The position numbers and the translations under genes are program-made. 49,902 nucleotides of DNA from an uncultured Clostridia bacterium (GTDB taxonomy: Bacteria; Bacillota; Clostridia; Christensenellales; Aristaeellaceae). Of this stretch, positions 8,700-17,282 are shown one piece after another. The number at the start of each line of letters is the position of its first letter. Position 1 is the first letter of the stretch. The notes beneath the pieces were generated by a model that was given only the letters and a program-made list of their open reading frames with translations, did no database searches and had not been told where the DNA came from. The DNA lies in the NCBI GenBank assembly GCA_945928315.1, contig CAMENN010000006.1:1-49902 (forward strand), written 5' to 3'.

Positions 8700-9833
8700 T
8701 CACGCGCCGCCCGTCTCTTCCTCCCCCGTCAGCGCAAGATACCACGCCTGCAGGCGCTTTGCCTCGCGCACGATGTCATACCCCGCCTCCGCGACGCGCA
8801 CCGCGCCCTCCTCCCTGCGCAGCGGGCTGCGGCACAGCCGTATGATCCGGTCCGCCCAGACGCCGTCCGGCGCGGACAGCGGCAGGCGGCAGCTCTGCGC
8901 CAGCAGCAGGGCTTCCGGCGTCACCGCGTCGGAGAACACGCAGGGCAGCCCCGCGGCCTGCGCCTCCACGCCCACCACCGGCAGCCCCTCGAACAGCGAC
9001 GGCATCAGCAGCACGTCCATCGCCTGATACCAGGCGTGCGTGTCCTCGCGCAGGCCGAGGAACAGCGTGCGCTCCGCAATGTTCAGCCGTCTGGCGAGCG
9101 CGCGAAACTCCGCCTCCAGCTCGCCCACGCCGATGAGCACCAGCCATGCCTGCGGCACGCGAGCCAGGCACGCCGCAAAGATCCGCAGCAGCCGCCTGTG
9201 GTTCTTCTGCGGGCTCATCCGCCCGACGTGCCCGATCACCGGCGCATCCCCCAGGCCGTACGCCCGGCGCACCTGTGCGCGCAGCGCCTCCTGATAGCGA
9301 AAGCGCTGCACGTCGATCGCGTTGGGGATCAGCCGTCCCCGCTCCCTCCACAGGCGCTTGCCGAAGAAGAACACGCCGCTGTCCGTCCCGCAGGCGCACA
9401 GCTCGGTCGCCGCCAGCGGCAGCAGCGCCTTGCAGGCCATCTTGAGCGGCCACTTGTAATCGGGGAGAAAGCGCGTGTTGTGCGCATGCGCGATGCGCAC
9501 CGGCAGGCCCGCGCGCTGCGCGCCGCGGAGCGCATAGAAGGCCATGCCCTCGTTGTGGGCGTGAAGCGCGCGGATCTCCGGATGCTCCCCCAGCAGCCGC
9601 GCCATGAAGGCCATGTAGGCCGGGTACCTCGCGGGACTCAGGCCGGGCGAAATCCAGATGCGCCCGCCGAGCGCGCGGATCTCCCCGTCGTAATCGCCGG
9701 GCTTTTCCCTGTTCATCAGGAAGTCGAACTGAATCCGGTCGCGGTCCATGTGCCGGTAGTAGTTCATCAGCATCGTCTCAACTCCGGCGCGGTCCATATT
9801 GCTCACGGAATGCAGAATGTGCAGCACGTTCAT
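8700..9833 (-). CDS. Glycosyltransferase family 4 (last gene of the polysaccharide operon)
   Basis: A 377-residue GT-B fold transferase that should add a sugar from a nucleotide donor to the lipid-linked repeat unit at the inner membrane face. The N-terminal segment VLHILHSVSNMDRAGVETMLMNYYR is typical of exopolysaccharide GT4 enzymes. PVIGHVGRMSPQKNH (near residue 210) marks the donor domain, and the EX7E-type region is LFEGLPVVGVEAQAAGLP near residue 285. Its ATG forms an ATGA overlap with the stop of the previous gene, directly after AAAGGGGG; a GTG two codons on would have better spacing. Donor and linkage are unknown. Confidence 0.9.
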   Translation of the reverse strand: MNVLHILHSVSNMDRAGVETMLMNYYRHMDRDRIQFDFLMNREKPGDYDGEIRALGGRIWISPGLSPARYPAYMAFMARLLGEHPEIRALHAHNEGMAFYALRGAQRAGLPVRIAHAHNTRFLPDYKWPLKMACKALLPLAATELCACGTDSGVFFFGKRLWRERGRLIPNAIDVQRFRYQEALRAQVRRAYGLGDAPVIGHVGRMSPQKNHRRLLRIFAACLARVPQAWLVLIGVGELEAEFRALARRLNIAERTLFLGLREDTHAWYQAMDVLLMPSLFEGLPVVGVEAQAAGLPCVFSDAVTPEALLLAQSCRLPLSAPDGVWADRIIRLCRSPLRREEGAVRVAEAGYDIVREAKRLQAWYLALTGEEETGGA

Positions 9834-10849
9834 CCCCCTTTGACGCGCCGGTTTGCGCCGGAGAGCAGCATGACCGCCCCATAGGCGTGCGCCTTGAGCA
9901 GCGCCAGCTTCACGCGGTCGCCGCGCCCATGCATCCGCCGCACCGGCGTCATGCGCACCGCCCGGCGCAGCCGCTCATCCGCCATCAGACCGCGCAGCCA
10001 GCGGCAGCGCTCCGAAATCCCCATCGGGGACAGGCTGGCGTTGCGGATGCCCAGATGCAGGTCGCGCACGGCACAGTACGCCAGCGCGCCGGCATACGCC
10101 GCGTCCTCCTCCCTGCCCCATCGCTTAGCCACGCGGCTGAGCGCCCGGGTGATATAGAAGTTGTCCCGCAGGCGGTCCTCGTGGAAGCGGCCGACCGACG
10201 AGCCCGCCCGCTCGACATAGTGGATGAGCGGCGCGTCCACGGCGGTCAACCTGCCGAAGGGCTGCGCATAGACGGACGCATTGAACACCGCGTCTTGCCC
10301 GATAGTGTGCGCGGTGAAGCGGCAGCCGCCCGCCTCCAGCAGACGGCGGCGGTAGAGCCGGTTCCAGACGTAATGGCTGGTGACAAAGCGCGGAAACACC
10401 GCCTGAAACTGCGCATAGCCGAAGCTGCCGGTCACGGGCGGGCCGCTCTTTCCGCGCCGTCTGAGGGCGCCGTCCGGCCCCTGCCGCTCGATGAAGAAGC
10501 CGAACAGCACGATGTCTGCGTCCTCCCGCCGCGCGACGGCGAGCAGGCGCTCCGCGAAGTCCGGCTCCAGATAGTCGTCCGGATCGAGAAAGTGGATGTA
10601 CTCCCCGCGCGCCGCGGCAAGCCCCGCGTTGCGCGCCATGCCCGTGCCCGCATTGGGCTGATGGATCACGCGGAAGCGCGCATCCCGCGCCGCCGCCCCG
10701 TCACAGATCGCGCCGCAGCCATCGGGCGAGCCGTCGTCCACCAGAATGGCCTCCCAGTCCGCAAGCCCCTGCGCCGCGATCGAGCGCAGCGCCCTTGGCA
10801 GCTCGCGCTCCACCCCATAGACGGGCAGGATGAACGTGAGCCCCGGCAT
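9830..10849 (-). CDS. Glycosyltransferase family 2
   Basis: A 339-residue GT-A transferase. It opens with LTFILPVYGVERELPRAL, has the nucleotide-binding ILVDDGSPDG near residue 38, and the metal-binding DxD as HFLDPDDYLEPDF near residue 90. The C-terminal half is variable, as usual for acceptor recognition. GGGGG lies 8 bases before the ATG at 10847-10849. Genes on both sides are glycosyltransferases in the same operon (3-base gap upstream, ATGA overlap downstream). It probably adds one sugar of the repeat unit; which one cannot be said. Confidence 0.9.
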   Translation of the reverse strand: MPGLTFILPVYGVERELPRALRSIAAQGLADWEAILVDDGSPDGCGAICDGAAARDARFRVIHQPNAGTGMARNAGLAAARGEYIHFLDPDDYLEPDFAERLLAVARREDADIVLFGFFIERQGPDGALRRRGKSGPPVTGSFGYAQFQAVFPRFVTSHYVWNRLYRRRLLEAGGCRFTAHTIGQDAVFNASVYAQPFGRLTAVDAPLIHYVERAGSSVGRFHEDRLRDNFYITRALSRVAKRWGREEDAAYAGALAYCAVRDLHLGIRNASLSPMGISERCRWLRGLMADERLRRAVRMTPVRRMHGRGDRVKLALLKAHAYGAVMLLSGANRRVKGG

Positions 10850-10852
10850 GCC

Positions 10853-11905
10853 TCATTCCCCCTTTGACCACAGGCGCGCGAGCAGCTTGCGCGGCCCATC
10901 CATGCGCACGGCCATCTCTCCGAGCCCGAACCGCCCGCTGCACAGCGCCCTCGCGTAGGCCGGCGAGGCGCAGCGGCGCGGCAGCTGCCCGTCCGCATAC
11001 GACGCCTGCACCGCGAACAGCGCTTTGCGGCACGCCGCCGGCAGGCCCATCACCCGGCGGTGGTTCAGGTAGAACTGATCCATCAGCAGCCTCCGGCCCG
11101 CCTCGCTGCGTAGCCACGCCTGCGGCGTGTGCTCCAGCATGAGCTCCGTCACATACAGCGTGTCGATGGCCTTCGCGCACCCCCGCGCCCGCCGCGTGGC
11201 GTTGCCCGGCGCGCTGCGGTAGACGTAGGTGCAATCCGCCGTAGTCGCCAGGCGCGTCACCTGCGGAAAGATGAGGAACGACAGCACCGTATCCTCGAAC
11301 CAGTACCCCTCCGGAAACAGGACGTGCGCAAACAGCTCCCGCCGGAACGCCTTGCCCCACGGACAGCCGTTGACAGCGCGTCCGTCCGCCCCGTTTTGGG
11401 GCACGATGCGGTGCAGCAGCAGCCCCGACCGCGTGCGCGATTCCCACGCGCAGGCTGCCAGCTGTGCGCCCGTACGCTCCGCCGCCGTCATCAGCGCATC
11501 AACATAGTTTTCCGGCACCGCGTCGTCTGCGTCCACAAACGCCACATACCGCCCGCGGGAGACGCGCAGGCCCGCGTTCCGCGCGCTGGCCGCGCCGCCG
11601 CCCGGCTGAAAGCGCACCTGCCAGTCCGGATGCGCCCCGGCACACCGGCGCAGAAGCTCCGCCGTGCCGTCCCGGGAGCCGTCGTCTACGAGCACCGCCT
11701 CGAAGCGATAGCGCGTCCGCTGCGCGCCAAGTGAGGTCAGCAGCGCGGGCAGCGTCGCCCCGGCATCGCGGCAGGGCACGATCACCGACAGGTCCAGCGA
11801 GGGCGTCTGTGCTTCAAACACGGGCTTGTCCGACACGCAGATGCCTGCGGGGCGCGGATGCATGCCGGAGAGCACCGTCCTGGCCTGCGCAGCATCGTAT
11901 CCCAT
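10853..11905 (-). CDS. Glycosyltransferase family 2
   Basis: A 350-residue GT-A enzyme with an extra N-terminal stretch of about 38 residues before the domain starts at LDLSVIVPCRDAGATLPALL. Key motifs are AVLVDDGSRDGTAELL and the DxD in YVAFVDADDAVPENYVDAL. WFEDTVLSFLIF near residue 200 is the (E/D)D motif common in wall-teichoic and capsule GT2 enzymes. The ATG at 11903-11905 follows AAGGGGGC; a start closer to the domain is possible but has no comparable ribosome site. It lies 4 bases after the flippase stop. Confidence 0.88.
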   Translation of the reverse strand: MGYDAAQARTVLSGMHPRPAGICVSDKPVFEAQTPSLDLSVIVPCRDAGATLPALLTSLGAQRTRYRFEAVLVDDGSRDGTAELLRRCAGAHPDWQVRFQPGGGAASARNAGLRVSRGRYVAFVDADDAVPENYVDALMTAAERTGAQLAACAWESRTRSGLLLHRIVPQNGADGRAVNGCPWGKAFRRELFAHVLFPEGYWFEDTVLSFLIFPQVTRLATTADCTYVYRSAPGNATRRARGCAKAIDTLYVTELMLEHTPQAWLRSEAGRRLLMDQFYLNHRRVMGLPAACRKALFAVQASYADGQLPRRCASPAYARALCSGRFGLGEMAVRMDGPRKLLARLWSKGE

Positions 11906-11909
11906 CGCC

Positions 11910-13439
11910 TCAAGCCCCCTTCCGCAGCACGCGCCGCGCCAGCGCCATCGCGTCCCCGAACTCCGGCAGCCGCAACAGCAGCGCCGGAAGAATCAGGTTC
12001 GGCACGGTCAGGCAGAGCGCCAGCCGGACGGCCAGCCCCGCCGCGCCGCCGGGTGCAAGGCGCGCGCAGCAAAGCCCCGTGACGGCGCAGCAAAGCCCCG
12101 TCGCCCCGGCATAGTACGCCAGGCGCAGCAGGTAGCCCGACTGCCGCTCCCCGGTAAAGCAGTGCCGGAACAGGATGTGCGAGCCCCACGCGGCGTTGAT
12201 GCCCACCAGGCACAGGATCGTCGAGAGCAGCACGCCGCTCATCCCGATGATGCGCACCAGCAGCACATTGAGCAGCAGATTGCCCGCCGCCTCCGCCGCG
12301 GGCCGCACCCTGTCCTCGCCCCAGAGCCCGGCCGCCTGCCGGTAGGTATAGCAGACCTCGCCCATGCGCGAGGTGAAGAAGTACGCGCAGAACAGCGCCA
12401 TCCTCCCCGGCCCGAGCATCAGCCCCTCGCCCATCCACAGGCGCATGAACGGCTGATACAGCCCGAACAGGCAGACGGTGCACACCGCGCAGAGCCACAT
12501 GTACAGCATCTGAATCGCCTGAAAATCCCGGTAATTCTCCGCCCGGCTCTTGGTCACCAGCGCGTTGCCGACGCTCGCCGTCAGCGCCCGGGTGACCGCG
12601 CCGGTCATCTCCGCGACGGCGGCCATGACGGCGTAGTAATTGCCGTACTGCGTGAGCGCCATCAGCCCCAGATGCGCGGAGATGACGACCGAGTCGAGCG
12701 AATGGCGGGTGACCTGGCAGAGCCTGTGAATGAACAGGCCCGACACCCGCCGCCGGATGCCGGAAAGCGTCTTCTCCGGCACCTGTCCCCGGCAGACAAA
12801 CTGCGGGTAGAGCCTGCGCACGAGCCGGTGCGTGACGAGGCTTTTGCACGCGGTGATCCCCGGCAGCACGAGAAAGAACAGCGTGAAGCTGCGCGTCTTC
12901 AGCAGCACGAGCGTCTGCACGAGGTTGGCGCACAGCGTCGTTCCGGCGTCCAGCAGACTCGACAGGCGCCCGCGCTGGTCCGCCGCCAGCAGTGACGACT
13001 CATGGGCAAAGAGGAAGTAGCTGAGCGCCGCGTTCGCCAGATTGATCAGGTAGAGTCCAGCAAGGTGCGCGCCCGGCGGGACCTCCCCGAAGATCATCGC
13101 CGGCAGCACGGGCAAAAGCAGCAGCCCGATGCCCGTTACGGTCAGGCCGATGATCCGGTAGATCCGCCGGTACAGGCTCAGCAGCGCGCAGACCCCGTCC
13201 ACATCCCCCTGCGCGATGGGGCGGTACATGCTGAACACCATCGCCGAGCCGAAGCCCAGCTCCGCGAGGCTGAGGATCTGCAGCACCGCGGAAAACAGGC
13301 CGCTCAGCCCCGCATACGCCGCGCCGAGCCGGCTGACGATGACCGTGCGCGTGACGAATGTGCTCAGCAGCGCCGCGGCGCGGGCCGCCAGCGCCACCGC
13401 GATGTTGCGCCGCGCGTTGTCAAGCCGTGTGCGCGCCAT
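11910..13439 (-). CDS. Wzx-like polysaccharide flippase
   Basis: A 509-residue multi-pass membrane protein of the MOP/polysaccharide-transport superfamily, with about 12 to 14 hydrophobic segments (for example LTVTGIGLLLLPVLPAMIF and TLFFLVLPGITA). Basic residues open the protein (MARTRLDNARRNI). It should flip lipid-linked repeat units to the outer face for polymerisation. Context with a Wzy-like polymerase, Wzz-like proteins and several glycosyltransferases supports this over a drug exporter. AGGAGG precedes the ATG by 6 bases. The sequence is unusually rich in Ala and Leu, in keeping with local GC content. Confidence 0.87.
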   Translation of the reverse strand: MARTRLDNARRNIAVALAARAAALLSTFVTRTVIVSRLGAAYAGLSGLFSAVLQILSLAELGFGSAMVFSMYRPIAQGDVDGVCALLSLYRRIYRIIGLTVTGIGLLLLPVLPAMIFGEVPPGAHLAGLYLINLANAALSYFLFAHESSLLAADQRGRLSSLLDAGTTLCANLVQTLVLLKTRSFTLFFLVLPGITACKSLVTHRLVRRLYPQFVCRGQVPEKTLSGIRRRVSGLFIHRLCQVTRHSLDSVVISAHLGLMALTQYGNYYAVMAAVAEMTGAVTRALTASVGNALVTKSRAENYRDFQAIQMLYMWLCAVCTVCLFGLYQPFMRLWMGEGLMLGPGRMALFCAYFFTSRMGEVCYTYRQAAGLWGEDRVRPAAEAAGNLLLNVLLVRIIGMSGVLLSTILCLVGINAAWGSHILFRHCFTGERQSGYLLRLAYYAGATGLCCAVTGLCCARLAPGGAAGLAVRLALCLTVPNLILPALLLRLPEFGDAMALARRVLRKGA

Positions 13440-13454
13440 GGCCGGCCTCCTTCC

Positions 13455-14633
13455 TCAAAGAAGCGACAGGACCGCCTCGAAGGTGCGGCGGCAGTTCTCC
13501 GCGTCGCGCATCGGGAAAAAGCGCCGAACGCGCTGCGCATAGACGTCCTCCACCGCAAAGCCCCGGCGCGCACAGGCGCGCAGGTCCTCGATCAGCGCCT
13601 GCTCCGTGCGGCAGACGGGGCCGAAGCCGTCGCGTTCATAGTCGAAATAGCCCGCCTCATAGTGGCAGGCGCGGAACTGCGCCTCGTCGAACTGATCGTA
13701 GATCACCGGGCGCCCGATGTACGCCGCATCGAAGAACACGCTCGAATAGTCCGTCACCAGCACACAGCAGCGCATCAGCAGGTCCTGCACGTCGTGCGTA
13801 TGCCGGTCGGCGAGCACGATGCGCGGCGAATCCGCCGAAAAATGGCGCAGCTCCCCCTGAAGCTCGACGTGCGGATAGAAGATCAGCGTGCAGTCCGCCT
13901 CCTCCAGCAGCGCATGCAGCGCCGGGCTTTGCAGCAGGCCCTGATAGTGCCGGAAAAACGCCGTCTGCGGGAAATCGTCCCCGCAGGGATAGCCCGCGCC
14001 GCGCCAGGTCGGCATCAGCAGAATCTCCCGACGCGGCGCGCCCGCGGTGAGCAGAGCGTCAAAGCGGCACAGCCCCAGATAACGCACCACGCCCGCCGGA
14101 TGCCCGAAGGTGTCGCGGATGAACGCGTATTCCGGCGCCGCGCCGCAGGCGAACAGGTCCACGCGCAGCGCATCCCGGTGCTGCCAGCGCATTTCGTCCT
14201 TCAAGACGCCGTGGCGCAGGAACACCTGCCTGCCCCGCGCGCAGATGCCCCACTGCGCCAGGTGATACAGCATCATCCTGTCCGGCGCGGCGGGATAGAC
14301 ATGCGTGCCCGCCAGCACATCCGCGCACAGGTACATCAGCAGATGGCGCAGGCTCCGATAGCGCACCGTCCCGCCGAGGGCCTCCGCCCGCGCGGCGTCC
14401 GGGCTGTCGGGGGTGATGACGTAGCGCGCGTTGATCTCCGGGTGCTCCATGCGCAGGAAGCGGTAAAACCAGTAGCCGTTGTCCCGCGCGTCGTCGCCGC
14501 GCTCCATCACCAGCCACAGCCCCCGCAGCGACGGCACGGCCCTGCGCGCAGCCGCCGCGACCGGCGTGAGGATCACAAGCGCCGCCAGCATCCCCGCATA
14601 CTCAAGCGCCCTGTGCAGTCTGCCCTTTCTCAT
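13455..14633 (-). CDS. CDP-glycerol glycerophosphotransferase-like protein (TagB/TagF family)
   Basis: This 392-residue protein matches the glycerophosphotransferase family of teichoic-acid enzymes: FLRHGVLKDE near residue 178, a LGLCRFDALL segment, the conserved VTDYSSVFFDAAYIGRPVIY near residue 300, and a C-terminal LRACARRGF block. Such enzymes move glycerol- or ribitol-phosphate from a CDP carrier. Here it would decorate or link the operon's polysaccharide with an alcohol phosphate. The first 30 residues contain a hydrophobic segment (LAALVILTPVAAAA) that may anchor it to the membrane. It overlaps the polymerase gene by 32 bases. Confidence 0.85.
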   Translation of the reverse strand: MRKGRLHRALEYAGMLAALVILTPVAAAARRAVPSLRGLWLVMERGDDARDNGYWFYRFLRMEHPEINARYVITPDSPDAARAEALGGTVRYRSLRHLLMYLCADVLAGTHVYPAAPDRMMLYHLAQWGICARGRQVFLRHGVLKDEMRWQHRDALRVDLFACGAAPEYAFIRDTFGHPAGVVRYLGLCRFDALLTAGAPRREILLMPTWRGAGYPCGDDFPQTAFFRHYQGLLQSPALHALLEEADCTLIFYPHVELQGELRHFSADSPRIVLADRHTHDVQDLLMRCCVLVTDYSSVFFDAAYIGRPVIYDQFDEAQFRACHYEAGYFDYERDGFGPVCRTEQALIEDLRACARRGFAVEDVYAQRVRRFFPMRDAENCRRTFEAVLSLL

Positions 14634-15894
14634 GCGCGCCTCCCTCCCCGTCAGGCCGCAGCCCCGCCGCCAGGGGAATCAGCCGCAGCCCGATGCAGCT
14701 CCAGTAATAGAAGGCGGTGTTGTCCGTCAGATACGTCACGCTCATGTAACCCAGCAGGCAGAAGAACGTCACAGCCGCCCGCTCCCCGAGGGCGCGCGAG
14801 AGCGCCAGCGGATGCACCAGATACAGCACCGCCGCCCACAAGAGAAAGCCGAAAAAGCCCAGCTCCACATAGACCTTCAGGATGTCGTTGTGGAAGGGAT
14901 AGGCATGGGTGAGCAGCCCGTCGTGATACCACCCGCTCACGATGGCATCCACCGCCTCAAAGCCCTGTCCTGCAAACGCCGGGCTGAGGCTGTAGTACGG
15001 TTCAGCAAGTTGCCAAAGGTATGCGCGCCCCATCGTGTCGATGCCCAGCCTGTCCGTCAGCGCAAAGAGCAGTCCCGAGCGGATTGCCGCCAGATAGACC
15101 CAGAACAGCACGATCATCGCCGCGCCCAGGGCCACGATCCAGCACACCGGCCGCCTGCGCCGCAGCAAAAACGCCGCGAGCACCGACCACAGCAGCGCCG
15201 CGGGGATCGCCGTGCGCTTGAGCCCCAGCAGCATGAACGCCATCGCCGCCGCCGCGCGGACCCGGCATCCCCTGCGCCTGCGCGCGTCCCCCCGCGGGGC
15301 CAGCGCCGCGTAGTAGACGAAAAACTGCCCGAAGAGGAACGTCACGTCGTGGATCTCCAGCGCGCGCATGTAGCCCGCCGCATTGCCATAGCTGACGATG
15401 CCGTCGATCACCGAGCGCACGCTCTGCATCAGCCCGTAGCCGGGCAGCTCCAACAGCGCGATCAGCGCGTTGGTCAGCGCCATCGCCGCAAAGAGCGCAT
15501 CGGCCGCGCGCTCCCCGCACAGGTAGACAAAGCCCACCGCAAAGAGGATCGCGGCGCACTGATACAGCAGCTTCGACACGCCGCGCACGATGGACGCCGT
15601 CTGTGTGAGGTCGTGCATCCAGACGCCCAGCGACCACATCAGCAGCACGGCGATATAGAGCAGGTACACGGGCAGCACCGACCGGCACCGGCGCATGCGC
15701 GCCATATCCGGGCGCACCAGAAATGCGGCAGCCGCCAGCGAGGGCACGCCCAGCGAGACGGCCTTGGGCAGTGCGCCCAGCGCGCTGTTGATCGCCTTCC
15801 ACTCGCCCAGACCCGCGATCACGGTCAGCAAGACCGCCAGCAGCACAAGCGGCGAAGGCGGCTCCCTGCGTGCCTCCCCGGCAGCCCGCGTCAC
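14602..15894 (-). CDS. Wzy-like O-antigen/exopolysaccharide polymerase
   Basis: A 430-residue membrane protein with about ten hydrophobic helices and a large extracytoplasmic loop that includes TMGRAYLWQLAEPYYSLSPAF and the HNDILKVYVELGFFGFLLW signature of O-antigen ligase/polymerase proteins (His and Glu before the last helices). It should polymerise flipped repeat units outside the membrane. I place the start at the GTG 15892-15894: it forms a GTGA overlap with the stop of the Wzz-like gene and has GGGAGG 6 bases upstream. An ATG 10 codons earlier would overlap more and lacks a ribosome site. Sequence identity in this family is low, so the call rests on topology and context. Confidence 0.82.
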   Translation of the reverse strand: MTRAAGEARREPPSPLVLLAVLLTVIAGLGEWKAINSALGALPKAVSLGVPSLAAAAFLVRPDMARMRRCRSVLPVYLLYIAVLLMWSLGVWMHDLTQTASIVRGVSKLLYQCAAILFAVGFVYLCGERAADALFAAMALTNALIALLELPGYGLMQSVRSVIDGIVSYGNAAGYMRALEIHDVTFLFGQFFVYYAALAPRGDARRRRGCRVRAAAAMAFMLLGLKRTAIPAALLWSVLAAFLLRRRRPVCWIVALGAAMIVLFWVYLAAIRSGLLFALTDRLGIDTMGRAYLWQLAEPYYSLSPAFAGQGFEAVDAIVSGWYHDGLLTHAYPFHNDILKVYVELGFFGFLLWAAVLYLVHPLALSRALGERAAVTFFCLLGYMSVTYLTDNTAFYYWSCIGLRLIPLAAGLRPDGEGGAHEKGQTAQGA

Positions 15895-17282
15895 GGCCGG
15901 CCTCCCGGCGCCCTGTCCCCGCAAGCCGCCTCCCCGTCCAGCGCGTCCATGATCTCCGCGCCGCGCCCGATCACCACGGCGCCGCCGCAGGAGAGCAGTC
16001 CGAAGAACACGACCGCCAGCAGCACCATCAGACGCACGTTCACCGACGGCGTCACCTGCACGGTGCTGAGCATCTGCAGATTCTGCGCGCCCAGCACGCT
16101 GTTGAGCTCCCGGCTTGTCGCGTCCACCACCGCATACCAGCCGTTCAGCTTCTCCGCATACGCCGCGATCGCCTGCCCGATCTCCCCGTCGTCCGCCCCA
16201 GCCTGCGTGCTCTCCCGCCCGGCGAACACGCTGAGCAGGTAGCGGTCGTGCTCCATCGCGATGCGGTCATACTCGCTCCGCGTTTTCAGCGTGACGTATT
16301 CCCGCAGCAGCGCGTCGTACGTCGTCTCCTGGCCCAAGGCGGTCTCGCGGATCTCCACGTCCCGCAGGATGTTCTCCGCCTGCTCAGTGCCCGTCTGGCC
16401 GTGGTAGTCCATCATGTCCTTGTTGCGCGCCGCAAAGCCGTCGATCAGCGCACTGAGCGACTCCAGCTGCGCCTCCCGGCTGTCGATGCTCAGCTGATAG
16501 CCCTCCGCCTCGCTGGTCAGGCGGCTCACAAGCACCTCGACATCCCGGCTCTGCGCTCCGGAGAGGATCATCGCATACAGCCGGGGAATGTCATCATCAT
16601 AGAAGTAGCGGTAGAGATCGTACAGGTCCCTGAAGGCGTAGCCCGTCGAGGCGGCGCGGAAATCCGGATAGCTCTGCCGCTTCTGTCCCAGATAGCCGAG
16701 CATCTCCTCCGTCGCCTCCTCCAGCACGGCGACGCTCTCGATGGCGTCATAGCCCGACAGGTCCGCCGCGCCGTTGGGCAGCAGCCGCTGCTCGACATAG
16801 CGCTCCGAGTACAGGTCGCAGTAGCCGCTCAGGATCGCGTCGAGCACATCGCGCGCATAGCCCTCGCCCCGGGCGCCGTCCGCGACGAAGCAGACCGTAT
16901 AGGTGTCCGCAAAGAAGTCCGTCGCCTCGCCGCGCGCCAGAAGCACCTGATTGATCGAGCGCTGCTCGTCGGAGATCACCGCCTCCGCGTAGCAGCGCGA
17001 GCGCAGGGCGTCCGGCTTGTCGCTCAGCCCCAGCGCTTCAATCACACCGGAGATGACCTGTGCGCCGTAAATTTCCCCGACGTCGATCGGCTCACCGTTG
17101 GGCGCATAGCCCGACGACGCGCCGCTGTTCGCATAGCGGATGACCGTGCTCGCCGTGTACGTCTGCCGGGACGCCGCATAGCCGTACACGCCCAGCGCGC
17201 CCGCGAGCGTGACCAGCAGGATCGCCGGGCAGAACCGCCGCAGATACCGCGTGATGCAGAATGCCTTCATCGCCGCGCTCAC
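15891..17282 (-). CDS. Wzz-like polysaccharide chain-length protein (copy 1 of a tandem pair)
   Basis: This 463-residue protein has the two-helix topology of polysaccharide co-polymerases: an N-terminal helix near 19-37 (CPAILLVTLAGALGVYGYAA), a large outer domain with coiled-coil-like stretches (REAQLESLSALIDGFAAR), and a C-terminal helix near 415-437 (LMVLLAVVFFGLLSCGGAVV). After the first helix comes YTASTVIRYAN, the usual position of the Wzz strand, and NGEPIDVGEIYGAQVISGVI. There is no Walker kinase domain and no separate BY-kinase gene in the operon. The GTG start forms a GTGA overlap with the paralogue upstream. It probably sets chain length with its partner. Confidence 0.78.
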   Translation of the reverse strand: MSAAMKAFCITRYLRRFCPAILLVTLAGALGVYGYAASRQTYTASTVIRYANSGASSGYAPNGEPIDVGEIYGAQVISGVIEALGLSDKPDALRSRCYAEAVISDEQRSINQVLLARGEATDFFADTYTVCFVADGARGEGYARDVLDAILSGYCDLYSERYVEQRLLPNGAADLSGYDAIESVAVLEEATEEMLGYLGQKRQSYPDFRAASTGYAFRDLYDLYRYFYDDDIPRLYAMILSGAQSRDVEVLVSRLTSEAEGYQLSIDSREAQLESLSALIDGFAARNKDMMDYHGQTGTEQAENILRDVEIRETALGQETTYDALLREYVTLKTRSEYDRIAMEHDRYLLSVFAGRESTQAGADDGEIGQAIAAYAEKLNGWYAVVDATSRELNSVLGAQNLQMLSTVQVTPSVNVRLMVLLAVVFFGLLSCGGAVVIGRGAEIMDALDGEAACGDRAPGGRP

